Source: SAR202 cluster bacterium (lineage in GTDB: Bacteria > Chloroflexota > Dehalococcoidia > UBA3495). Taken from it: a stretch of 5,135 nucleotides of DNA. The number at the start of each line of letters is the position of its first letter. The first letter of the stretch is position 1. Positions 1 to 5,135 of this stretch are shown here, in pieces. The notes below the pieces were generated by a model, which was given only the letters and a program-made list of their open reading frames with translations, was not told the DNA's origin and searched no databases. Both the position numbers and the translations under genes were made by a program. The stretch is taken from the NCBI GenBank assembly GCA_009392075.1, contig VFHG01000011.1:1-5135 (forward strand). Direction: 5' to 3'.

Positions 1-548
1 TGGTCGCTTCTCAGGAAGTCATCAACGACGACGACTATATCGATCACAAACGCTTCGAAATTGAAGAGCGTTGCGCCGACATGATTGCCACCCAGCAGCC
101 GATGGCCGGCGACCTTCGGGCGATCATAGCTTTGCTGCACATAGTCGTGGAATTAGAGCGGATGGGCGACTACGCTGAGGGAATCGCCAAGATCAGCATA
201 TCCATGGGCGGAGACCCGCCCCTGAAGCCCTTGATCGACATCCCACGCATGGCCGAAAAGGCCACCACCATGTTGAACGACAGCATCGATTCCCTTCTGA
301 ACCGGGACATGGTGAAAGCAAATGCCGTCTGTCTTGCAGATGATGAAGTAGACGAACTCTACAATCAGGTGTACCGGGAGCTGATCCTATTCATGGTGCA
401 GGATCCGGAGACGATCCAGAAGGCCACCTATCTGCTGTGGGTCGCCCACGACCTGGAACGCATCGCCGACCGGGCCACAAACATCGCCGAACGGGTGATC
501 TTCTTGGTGACCGGCAAGTTGGTGGAGATCAACGTCTCCAAATACTAA
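1..548 (+). CDS. phoU: PhoU, phosphate signalling regulator (5' end cut by window)
   Basis: The reading frame is open from base 3, so 26 codons precede the first internal ATG at 81. That ATG is not the true start. 181 residues are visible; PhoU proteins are usually about 215-240 residues, so roughly 35-55 N-terminal residues are missing. PhoU is a cytoplasmic all-helical protein made of two similar three-helix bundles. It links the Pst phosphate transporter to the PhoR/PhoB two-component system and represses the Pho response when phosphate is plentiful. Both family signatures are present: ELERMGDYAEGIA (E and D at fragment residues 52 and 56) and DLERIADRATNIAERV (E and D at about 152 and 156), the E-x3-D metal-binding motifs of the two bundles. 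The QQPMAGDLRAI stretch before the first motif is also typical. The rest of a pst operon, if present, would lie upstream of the window. The identification is secure; only the start is unseen. Confidence 0.95.
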   Translation, partial: VASQEVINDDDYIDHKRFEIEERCADMIATQQPMAGDLRAIIALLHIVVELERMGDYAEGIAKISISMGGDPPLKPLIDIPRMAEKATTMLNDSIDSLLNRDMVKANAVCLADDEVDELYNQVYRELILFMVQDPETIQKATYLLWVAHDLERIADRATNIAERVIFLVTGKLVEINVSKY

Positions 549-556
549 ACCGGTGG

Positions 557-1465
557 TTATGCCGTAAAGGCCAATTGCAACTGACCTTTGGGTGCCATGT
601 TTTCTTGTACCTTCGCCCGGTCCGGCAGATTCCACTGCCGCCGCACCCGATCCACAGTATCCATCACAGTCTTGGTGTAATCCCTGGGCGCGTAGGTCTT
701 GTTGTTGTACAGCCGGTTGTACCCCGGATTTAGGTGGGGATACGCCTCTCGCAACATGGGCATGAACCATTCTTTTGATCCCGGCTTTAGGAACAAGACG
801 TTGGCCCCTAAATACTGGGCGCCATGCTCGTGAGCTGCTTCCACCACTGCCTGGATATTTGCTTCGTCGTCGGTGATACCCGGCAGCAACGGGGCCATCA
901 TCACCCCGGCAGAGACGCCGTTCTCCACCAGATACTGCATGGCTTCCATACGGGCCATTGGGTTCGGCGTTCCGGGTTCCATCATCTTCCAAACCTTCTC
1001 ATCGATGGTCCCAATGCTGAAGTTGACGTGCACATCGGCCACCTGCGTCAGTTCTGCCAAGATGTCTGCGTCGCGGCGGACCAACACACCCTTGGTGGTG
1101 ATGGATGCGGGGTTCTGGAAGTCTCGGAGCACATGCAGGATGCGGCGAGTGATCTCGTATTCGGCTTCGGCGGGTTCGTAGGGGTCGGAGGCAGTTCCGA
1201 TGGCGATGGATTCCCGGCGCCAACTGGGCCGTTTCAGTTCCTGCCGCAGCACCTCGGGAGCGTTCACTTTGGCGAATACTCTGGTCTCAAAGTCGCGCCC
1301 AGAATCCAACCCCCAAAACTCGTGTGTCGGCCGGGCATAGCAGTAGGTGCAAGCGTGGCGGCAGCCTCGGTAAGGATTCAGTGTCCAATGGAACGGAAAC
1401 TTCGGAACATCGATCTTATTGAGCAGGGTCTTGCAGTGAATCTCTTGAACGTCGGCTCCGGCCAT
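557..1465 (-). CDS. SPL-like / Rv2578c-type radical SAM protein
   Basis: 302 residues, complete. The radical SAM cluster motif is C35-x3-C39-x2-C42 (CRHACTYC, followed by YAR), which should bind a [4Fe-4S] cluster and S-adenosylmethionine. The lead-in LNPYRGC, the segment GTASDPYEP (residues 90-98), the stretch around NFSIGTIDE and EPGTPNP, and the later APLLPGITDDE match the COG1533 group. That group contains spore photoproduct lyase SplB and the large Rv2578c-like family. These proteins are cytoplasmic. SplB repairs a DNA photolesion, but most relatives have no assigned substrate, and nothing here indicates sporulation, so I do not call it splB. The start ATG has an AGGGAGG Shine-Dalgarno 4 nt upstream, and the N-terminus (VQEIHCKTLLNKI) fits the family. 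The gene faces phoU with only 8 bp between stop codons. A promoter and an operator-like dyad lie directly upstream, so it is probably transcribed on its own. Family assignment is firm; reaction unknown. Confidence 0.9.
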   Translation of the reverse strand: MAGADVQEIHCKTLLNKIDVPKFPFHWTLNPYRGCRHACTYCYARPTHEFWGLDSGRDFETRVFAKVNAPEVLRQELKRPSWRRESIAIGTASDPYEPAEAEYEITRRILHVLRDFQNPASITTKGVLVRRDADILAELTQVADVHVNFSIGTIDEKVWKMMEPGTPNPMARMEAMQYLVENGVSAGVMMAPLLPGITDDEANIQAVVEAAHEHGAQYLGANVLFLKPGSKEWFMPMLREAYPHLNPGYNRLYNNKTYAPRDYTKTVMDTVDRVRRQWNLPDRAKVQENMAPKGQLQLAFTA

Positions 1466-1469
1466 TGCC

Positions 1470-1476
1470 CCTCCCT
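1470..1476 (-). promoter_or_regulatory. Shine-Dalgarno for the radical SAM gene
   Basis: On the minus strand this reads AGGGAGG, followed by GGCA and the ATG at 1465. The 4-nt spacing is slightly short, but the match to the anti-Shine-Dalgarno is strong and supports this start. Confidence 0.7.
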
Positions 1477-1500
1477 ATACACCCAGCGAGTAATTGAAAT

Positions 1501-1524
1501 TAATTAGAACATTAATTCTAATTA
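1501..1524. promoter_or_regulatory. Perfect 9+9 bp dyad, probable repressor operator
   Basis: The left arm TAATTAGAA (1501-1509) is an exact inverted copy of the right arm TTCTAATTA (1516-1524), separated by CATTAA. The dyad overlaps the -10 box (1521-1526) of the predicted promoter for the radical SAM gene and is centred within about 2 bp of the expected transcription start. That is where a dimeric repressor would block RNA polymerase. Two further TAATT motifs fall at 1491 and 1513. AT-rich dyads of this size are typical of MarR-type and similar winged-helix regulators, but I cannot name the regulator and none is encoded in the window. The stretch is AT-rich, which raises the chance of a random palindrome, although nine matched pairs each including a G or C is notable. 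It lacks a following T-run, so it is not a terminator. Confidence 0.55.
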
Positions 1525-1550
1525 TACGCGTGGGCTGTATATTAAGGCAA
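1521..1550 (-). promoter_or_regulatory. Sigma70-like promoter of the radical SAM gene
   Basis: Minus strand: -35 TTGCCT (1550-1545), an 18-bp spacer, and a consensus -10 TATAAT (1526-1521). Transcription would begin near 1514, leaving a leader of about 50 nt before the ATG at 1465. It lies in the 124-bp gap after the ATPase gene, so the radical SAM gene need not depend on read-through. Confidence 0.65.
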
Positions 1551-1589
1551 GCCGGGGCAGTCACAAGGGTGGGCCGAGTGCGCCGTCAC

Positions 1590-2990
1590 CTACCGCTTGT
1601 AGACCGCAGCTTCGCCGGAGCGGTCGCAATTCAGCTTGCGGCTGAGGTGCAGACCCTCCAGGATGAACTCCACGGCCGACGCAATGACCTCAGGCCGCTT
1701 GTCCCTGGTCAATTTCTTGACCGCTTTGTCCAAGCCGTCGATGTTCTTCACCAGGTCCGGATAACCAGCCGCCGCCAGGTCGCTGCCTGTCTCGGCACGG
1801 TTTCCCAGGTCGAATGAGTCTACTATCGCTTCCAAGTCGTCCACTTCGAAGTAACTGCCAAACGTCCGCAGCACCGCGCGCCGGGTCAGGTCGTCGGTCA
1901 GCCGGGACTCGCGGCCTTCTTCAAATGTCTCAAGCTCGATCTTTCCAGCGAATGACGCCACGATGAATGAAAGGTCGCTGACCCTGGGGCAGGCCCATTC
2001 TTCCTTATTACGAATGCCCCTGCGCACGGCGTTGCCAAGCATGGTCTCAAAATTGGAGATGGAGACCCGGACGCTCACCCCGGAGCGTTGGTTGATCTCG
2101 CTGCTCAGGCGGGCCTGGGTGGTGATCTCCGCCAAAATCTCTTTCATATAATCGGGGATGACCAGCTTGTCCTCTTCGGGGAACTTGGTCCGCTCCTGGT
2201 CCATGATGGCGATCTCATCCTTGGGATCCAAGGGGTAATGGGTGTGGATCTGGGAACCGTACCGGTCCTTGAGTGGGGTGACGATACGTCCCCGGTTGGT
2301 GTAGTCTTCCGGGTTTGCCGTCGAGACCACGAACACGTCCAGAGGCAGCCGGACCCGGTAGCCCTTGATCTGTACGTCCCGCTCTTCCATCAGGTTGAAC
2401 AACCCCACCTGAATCCTTTCCGCCAAATCTGGCAGCTCGTTGATGCAGAAGATGCCGCGGTTGGTGCGGGGAACCATTCCGTAGTGGATCACCAACTCGT
2501 CGGACAGGTAATGCCCCTCGGCTACCTTGATGGGGTCGATTTCACCGATGAGATCGGCAATGGATATATCAGGAGTCGCCAGTTTTTCCGCGTAACGGTC
2601 CTCTCTCGGGATCCATTCCAAAGGGGTTTTTTCGCCCATCTCCGCAACCTTGTCGCGGCAGACCCGGCAGATGGGGTCGTAGGGATTGTCGTTGATCTCG
2701 CAACCGGCAATCTTGGGAATGGATTCATCGAGCAGATTAGTCATGCTGCGAATGATACGGGACTTGGCTTGCCCGCGTTCGCCCAGCAGTATGATGTCCT
2801 GGCCGGCAAGGATGGCATTCTCGATCTGTGGGATGACCGTCTGCTCGAACCCAACAATTCCGGGGAACACGACCTCTTCGGCTCGTATCTTGGCGATCAG
2901 GTTCTTCCGCAGCTCCTCACGGACGGGAAGGACTTCATAGTTGCTCTTGCGGAGCGCTCCGACGGTCTGGGGACGTTTCGCCTTGGGCAT
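1590..2990 (-). CDS. MoxR / Mg-chelatase-like AAA+ ATPase with cysteine cluster
   Basis: 466 residues from the ATG at 2990; an in-frame GTG two codons earlier (2996) is less likely because the GGAGG would sit 1 nt from it. The protein has an AAA+ core: Walker A GERGQAKS (residues 70-77, Ala where Gly is usual before the Lys), a Walker B-like GIFCINEL (179-186, Asn in the usual Asp position, then the catalytic Glu185), sensor 1 STANPEDY (223-230, Asn226), and a probable arginine finger in LKDRYG (Arg243). Between Walker A and B is an insert with three cysteines (C97, C108, C111; GCEIN...PICRVCR) that could bind metal. Database entries of this type are often named magnesium chelatase or sigma54-interacting regulator. 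No sigma54 GAFTGA loop and no DNA-binding helix-turn-helix is visible, so a transcriptional role is not supported. MoxR-type ATPases usually act as chaperones with VWA-domain proteins; no VWA gene lies beside this one. The C-terminus (FILEGLHLSRKLN) looks complete. Family firm, client unknown. Confidence 0.85.
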   Translation of the reverse strand: MPKAKRPQTVGALRKSNYEVLPVREELRKNLIAKIRAEEVVFPGIVGFEQTVIPQIENAILAGQDIILLGERGQAKSRIIRSMTNLLDESIPKIAGCEINDNPYDPICRVCRDKVAEMGEKTPLEWIPREDRYAEKLATPDISIADLIGEIDPIKVAEGHYLSDELVIHYGMVPRTNRGIFCINELPDLAERIQVGLFNLMEERDVQIKGYRVRLPLDVFVVSTANPEDYTNRGRIVTPLKDRYGSQIHTHYPLDPKDEIAIMDQERTKFPEEDKLVIPDYMKEILAEITTQARLSSEINQRSGVSVRVSISNFETMLGNAVRRGIRNKEEWACPRVSDLSFIVASFAGKIELETFEEGRESRLTDDLTRRAVLRTFGSYFEVDDLEAIVDSFDLGNRAETGSDLAAAGYPDLVKNIDGLDKAVKKLTRDKRPEVIASAVEFILEGLHLSRKLNCDRSGEAAVYKR

Positions 2991-2997
2991 GCTCACC

Positions 2998-3002
2998 CCT
3001 CC
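2998..3002 (-). promoter_or_regulatory. Shine-Dalgarno deciding the ATPase start
   Basis: GGAGG on the minus strand lies 7 nt before the ATG at 2990, an ideal distance. It would be only 1 nt before the alternative GTG at 2996. This favours the ATG and a product two residues shorter than the longest frame. Confidence 0.7.
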
Positions 3003-3113
3003 ATCTTCTTCAACGGACTTCTACGCCAGGCCAACGGTATGATGCCCAACATATGACCAAATGTGCTGCAGCCACGTATTAGTCGCAGTGAAACGGTTAT
3101 GCGAACCGGTCGG

Positions 3114-3142
3114 TTTCAAGTTATCACACCTTGGCTTATAAT
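3114..3142 (+). promoter_or_regulatory. Probable promoter of the DUF1232-hemW pair
   Basis: A perfect -10 TATAAT (3137-3142) is preceded at 17 bp by TTTCAA (3114-3119), a weak -35 matching the consensus at three of six positions. Transcription would start near 3149, about 28 nt before the ATG at 3177. It lies in the divergent region between the ATPase and this pair. I found no equally good promoter on the minus strand there. Confidence 0.5.
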
Positions 3143-3176
3143 TTAACGGAAGAGAATACTCGCTTAGAGCTTGATC

Positions 3177-3548
3177 ATGTTTTACAGACTGGCGTTTCCC
3201 CTCTTATATTTCCTGGCCCCCCGATTGCTGCCCAAAGCGATGAAGTATGCTCGCTTGGTCTGGCGGCTGACCTTCGACAAACGAGTATCGATCTTTCTTC
3301 GGGCCTTGGTTCCGCTTGCTCTGCTCTACGTCATTTCCCCCTACGATATTCTTAGGGACCGGATCCCAATTCTTGGCAGGTTCGACGATCTGATCATCTT
3401 GGGGCTGGCGTTGCTGTTTTTGACCAAGCTGGCGCCGCCAAATGTCGTGGATGAGCACATGGACCGGGTGCCGGAGTCCAACCGCCCGGAAGACAAAGAC
3501 CCCGAAAAAGTGGTCGACGGCTCGAGCCGGTTGATTGACGACGAGTAG
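3177..3548 (+). CDS. DUF1232 (YkvA-like) small membrane protein
   Basis: 123 residues from the ATG at 3177. A TTG two codons earlier (3171) is possible but would place the weak AGAG Shine-Dalgarno too close. The DUF1232 signature spans residues about 38-85: a hydrophobic segment ending in YVISPYD (51-57), then RDRIPILGRFDDLIILG (60-76), matching the family's Y-x2-SP-x-D ... P-x-x-G-x-x-DD pattern. Hydrophobic stretches are at about 4-19, 39-54 and 72-86. The last two are the usual family hairpin; the first may be an additional membrane or amphipathic helix. The tail from about residue 88 is charged and polar (PESNRPEDKDPEK), probably cytoplasmic and disordered. The function of DUF1232 proteins is unknown. 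hemW follows after 28 bp, or overlaps by 14 bp if its TTG start is used, so the two probably share a transcript. Family call is firm; role is not. Confidence 0.85.
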   Translation: MFYRLAFPLLYFLAPRLLPKAMKYARLVWRLTFDKRVSIFLRALVPLALLYVISPYDILRDRIPILGRFDDLIILGLALLFLTKLAPPNVVDEHMDRVPESNRPEDKDPEKVVDGSSRLIDDE

Positions 3549-3576
3549 AGCTTCCATCATCGTTCCCGCCTCAGGA

Positions 3577-4758
3577 ATGGGACTCTACGTCCACGTGCCG
3601 TTCTGTAAGACCAAGTGCCCGTACTGCGATTTCAATACCTATCAGGGCATCGAGAACCTGATGGAGACATTTCTTCCTTCCCTAAAGGCAGAGATTCAAA
3701 GTTGGGGCGATACCCTGGCCCATCCAGCAGTTACGTCGATCTTCTTCGGCGGCGGCACCCCATCCTACCTGCCTCCCGGCTACATAGAACAGATACTTGC
3801 TTCTATCCAGTCGTCTTATCAGGTGGATTCGGGCGCGGAGATCACCATCGAAGCCAACCCCGGAGACCTGGACGCCGCGGCATGTGCCGGTATCCTGGCC
3901 CAGGGCGTCAACCGCCTGAGCATTGGAGTGCAGAGCCTGGATAATGATCTGCTGAACCTGCTGGGCCGCCGTCATCAGGCGTCCGAAGCAGTCGACGCAT
4001 TCCAGGCCGCACGCCAGGCCGGGTTCGACAATGTAAACCTGGACCTGATGTACGGGCTGCCCAACCAGTCCCTCGATCAGTGGCGAAAGACATTGGACTC
4101 GCTGACCAGCCTGGCGCCGGAGCACATCTCTCTCTACGCCCTGACCCTCGAGGAGGGCACGCCCATGCACCGCTGGGCCGAAGAAGGGAAGATTCCTGAA
4201 CCCGACCCGGACCTTGCCGCAGACATGTACCAGTACGCCCGCGAGTCATTGGCCGCTGCGGGCTACCACCACTATGAGATATCCAACTGGTCCCTGCCTG
4301 ATCGGGCTTGCGGCCACAACCTGGTCTACTGGGAGAACGGCCCGTATCTGGGTGTCGGGCCCGGGGCCCATTCCCGCCTGGGAGACTGGCGATTTTGGAC
4401 TGTCCTCTCGCCGCGGGACTACAACACCAAAGCCACTGCCTGGGCCCAGTCCGGGATACAACCGGCTGATGACTTTGTTGAAACGGTGCTAGAAAGCGTC
4501 CAAACCCTGGGCGGCTGGGAACACCTGGGCCCGGAGACCATCTGCTCGGAGACCATGTTCCTCGGACTGCGGCTGTTGGACGGCCTTAACCTATCAGATG
4601 CCTCTGCCAGAACGGGGGTCGACATGGCCGACAAATTCCAGGCCCCGATCCAAGAGTGCATAGACCTGGGCCTGCTGGTCCGGGATGGCGATTGCCTCAA
4701 GTTAACGGAGTCGGCCTACCTGATCGCCAACCAAGCGTTCACCCGGTTCTTGGAGTAG
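3577..4758 (+). CDS. hemW: HemW, radical SAM heme chaperone
   Basis: 393 residues from the ATG at 3577; an in-frame TTG at 3535 would add 14 residues and overlap the upstream gene by 14 bp. Neither start has a good Shine-Dalgarno. I chose the ATG because the conserved family begins at LYVHVPFC and the extra residues look unconserved. The cluster motif is C10-x3-C14-x2-C17 (CKTKCPYCDF). It is followed by FFGGGTP (56-62), the SAM-contact segment EANPGDLD, NRLSIGVQSLD, LMYGLPNQ, SLYALTLEEGTP, and HNLVYW (247-252), the HNxxYW motif linked to heme binding in HemW. True coproporphyrinogen III dehydrogenase (HemN) has a different C-x3-C-x2-C-x-C motif; here Asp and Phe follow the third Cys. The name HemN, often given to this family, is therefore unlikely. 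HemW binds heme and delivers it to heme proteins such as respiratory enzymes. The C-terminal winged region (ETMFLGLRLLDGLNL) is present, so the protein is full length. Confidence 0.93.
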   Translation: MGLYVHVPFCKTKCPYCDFNTYQGIENLMETFLPSLKAEIQSWGDTLAHPAVTSIFFGGGTPSYLPPGYIEQILASIQSSYQVDSGAEITIEANPGDLDAAACAGILAQGVNRLSIGVQSLDNDLLNLLGRRHQASEAVDAFQAARQAGFDNVNLDLMYGLPNQSLDQWRKTLDSLTSLAPEHISLYALTLEEGTPMHRWAEEGKIPEPDPDLAADMYQYARESLAAAGYHHYEISNWSLPDRACGHNLVYWENGPYLGVGPGAHSRLGDWRFWTVLSPRDYNTKATAWAQSGIQPADDFVETVLESVQTLGGWEHLGPETICSETMFLGLRLLDGLNLSDASARTGVDMADKFQAPIQECIDLGLLVRDGDCLKLTESAYLIANQAFTRFLE

Positions 4759-4932
4759 GGCGCGTTTCCAATTAGCCGGTCCGCCGCCGGCCAGCAAGCG
4801 ATCTACCTCTTGTTCCCCAAAAACCCCTGATTTTCGGCCCTGATTCCCTGGAAAGCGTTCTTTCAAGATTCCGCTGGAGTTCCTTGTTGTCTGGCAAATA
4901 CCACTATGCAGTGGCCGTCTCACGCCTAGCGC

Positions 4933-5008
4933 CGGACTCCTATAGGGAGGACTCCTGATATCCCTAGGCCGCTACTGAAATTACCCGTTTTTAAAGATGC
5001 GGAGTCCG
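4933..5008 (+). promoter_or_regulatory. Possible alternative pairing: CGGACTCC with GGAGTCCG
   Basis: CGGACTCC (4933-4940) is the exact complement of GGAGTCCG (5001-5008), an 8-bp stem. The second repeat copy (4949-4955) can pair with the same target over 7 bp, so the two pairings exclude each other. The target includes GGAG at 5001-5004, which lies 8 nt before an ATG at 5013. Base pairing is seen in the sequence; any switching role is inference. Confidence 0.3.
4934..4956 (+). repeat. Direct repeat GGACTCCT, two copies 15 bp apart
   Basis: GGACTCCT occurs at 4934-4941 and again at 4949-4956. Flanking it are an inverted pair GCCTAG (4924-4929) and CTAGGC (4964-4969), and the palindrome CCTATAGG (4939-4946). 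The arrangement could be a tandem protein-binding site or part of a folded leader for the gene starting at 5074. Function unknown. Confidence 0.45.
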
Positions 5009-5012
5009 CCCG

Positions 5013-5066
5013 ATGTTCAGTCCCGGGACAGTTCATACGATGTCCTCACAACAAATTTCGAGGTGA
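5013..5066 (+). CDS. Possible 17-codon upstream ORF (leader peptide)
   Basis: ATG at 5013 opens a frame of 17 codons (MFSPGTVHTMSSQQISR) ending with TGA at 5064-5066. A GGAG at 5001-5004 sits 8 nt upstream, a plausible Shine-Dalgarno. The stop codon lies inside the Shine-Dalgarno of the gene that starts at 5074, an arrangement that can couple translation. No run of a single amino acid codon suggests classical attenuation. Such short frames arise often by chance, so this is only a candidate. Confidence 0.2.
   Translation: MFSPGTVHTMSSQQISR
5020..5029. repeat. 10-bp perfect palindrome GTCCCGGGAC
   Basis: A perfect GC-rich palindrome lies 45 bp before the ATG at 5074. It could be a dimeric protein site or the stem of a tight RNA hairpin. 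It overlaps the candidate upstream ORF. No regulator can be named. Confidence 0.3.
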
Positions 5067-5073
5067 GGCAACC

Positions 5074-5135
5074 ATGGAAACAGCGATGAACATCCAGATG
5101 GCAGCACAAAAAAACGGGGCAGAACGAAAACAACA
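5074..5135 (+). CDS. Start of an unidentified gene (3' end cut by window)
   Basis: The ATG at 5074 follows a strong Shine-Dalgarno (AGGTGAGG, 5061-5068, 5 nt before the ATG) and opens a frame that stays open to the window edge. Only 20 codons are visible, beginning METAMNIQMAAQK. The segment is polar and rich in Gln, Asn, Lys and Ala, with no signal peptide or recognisable motif. Two more ATG codons, at residues 5 and 9, are possible starts, but the first has the best-placed Shine-Dalgarno. I do not recognise the product. The long leader before it suggests its own transcription unit rather than a continuation of the hemW operon. Confidence 0.6.
   Translation, partial: METAMNIQMAAQKNGAERKQ

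Larger units (their letters stand above)
4759..5073 (+). other. 315-bp gene-free region with several small hairpins
   Basis: No convincing long gene is visible on either strand; the minus-strand frame here lacks a Shine-Dalgarno and overlaps hemW. No tRNA or familiar riboswitch consensus was recognised. There are short perfect hairpins: GCCGG/CCGGC (4775-4779 with 4787-4791), GAAAG-CGTT-CTTTC (4851-4864) and CCACT-ATGC-AGTGG (4901-4914). None is followed by a T-run, so no intrinsic terminator for hemW is evident. An 8-bp direct repeat CCCTGATT occurs at 4825 and 4838. The right-hand third holds the repeat and pairing elements listed separately. It could be the 3' trailer of hemW followed by the leader of the next gene, or could include a small RNA; the sequence alone does not decide. 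Confidence 0.5.

Noticed and set aside
824..1507. Plus-strand open frame of 227 codons opposite the radical SAM gene
   Set aside because: It is antisense to a gene with complete radical SAM motifs. Its translation is rich in His and Cys in an unstructured way typical of shadow frames.
2088..3056. Long plus-strand open frame (322 codons) opposite the AAA+ ATPase gene
   Set aside because: It is a shadow of the ATPase reading frame. The minus strand carries clear Walker A, Walker B and sensor motifs, while the plus-strand translation shows no family features.
3065..3107. Candidate minus-strand promoter for the ATPase gene (TTCGCA ... TAATAC, 18-bp spacer)
   Set aside because: The -35 matches only four and the -10 only three consensus positions, too weak to report as a feature.
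3094..3108. Small inverted repeat CGGTT / AACCG in the divergent intergenic region
   Set aside because: Five-base arms with a 5-nt loop are expected by chance. It does not overlap the promoter boxes in a telling way.
3131..3355. A 74-codon plus-strand frame starting at TTG before the DUF1232 gene
   Set aside because: It overlaps the DUF1232 gene in another frame, its start lies within the promoter -10 region, and it has no Shine-Dalgarno.
3577..4758. Naming the gene hemN (oxygen-independent coproporphyrinogen III dehydrogenase)
   Set aside because: The cluster motif is CxxxCxxCDF without the additional Cys of HemN, and the HNxxYW motif is present. Both point to HemW.
4775..4791. GCCGG/CCGGC hairpin after hemW as an intrinsic terminator
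   Set aside because: The stem is only 5 bp and is followed by CAGCAAG rather than a T-run, so it does not meet the pattern.
4702..4923. A 73-codon frame on the minus strand overlapping the end of hemW
   Set aside because: It starts at GTG without a Shine-Dalgarno, overlaps hemW antisense, and its sequence resembles no family I know. It is most likely a chance frame.

Overview
The window is a bacterial chromosomal fragment with tightly packed genes, moderately high G+C in the coding regions, and recognisable Shine-Dalgarno and sigma70-like signals. Nothing in it is a mobile element, phage gene, CRISPR array, tRNA or rRNA. The gene set (PhoU, an SPL/Rv2578c-type radical SAM protein, a MoxR/Mg-chelatase-like AAA+ ATPase with a cysteine cluster, a DUF1232 membrane protein and HemW) would fit an uncultured Chloroflexota (Dehalococcoidia/SAR202-like) genome. 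That placement is inference from general resemblance and was not tested.

Layout. Positions 1-548 (+) hold the C-terminal part of phoU, the phosphate-signalling regulator, cut by the window edge. It converges, with only 8 bp between stop codons, on a radical SAM gene at 557-1465 (-). Upstream of that gene is a short AT-rich control region (about 1490-1550). It holds a good minus-strand promoter and a perfect 9+9 bp dyad that overlaps the -10 box and the predicted start of transcription, as a repressor operator would. Next is an AAA+ ATPase at 1590-2990 (-), whose start is fixed by a GGAGG motif. A divergent intergenic region (2991-3176) separates it from a rightward pair: a DUF1232 membrane protein (3177-3548) and hemW (about 3577-4758), probably co-transcribed from a TATAAT promoter at 3114-3142.

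After hemW there are 315 bp without a convincing long gene. This stretch holds several small hairpins, a duplicated GGACTCCT element that can pair with a later GGAGTCC, a possible 17-codon upstream ORF, and a strong Shine-Dalgarno for a final gene that starts at 5074 and runs off the window. The product of that last gene cannot be identified from 20 residues.

How the genes work together. There is no single pathway. phoU probably belongs to a pst/pho locus that lies mostly outside the window. HemW is a heme chaperone, and the small DUF1232 protein next to it is a membrane protein of unknown role. The ATPase belongs to a group usually thought to work with a VWA-domain partner, and none is encoded in this window. 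I see no clear new multi-gene system. The items most worth a second look are the operator-like dyad, the orphan ATPase and the structured leader at the right end.
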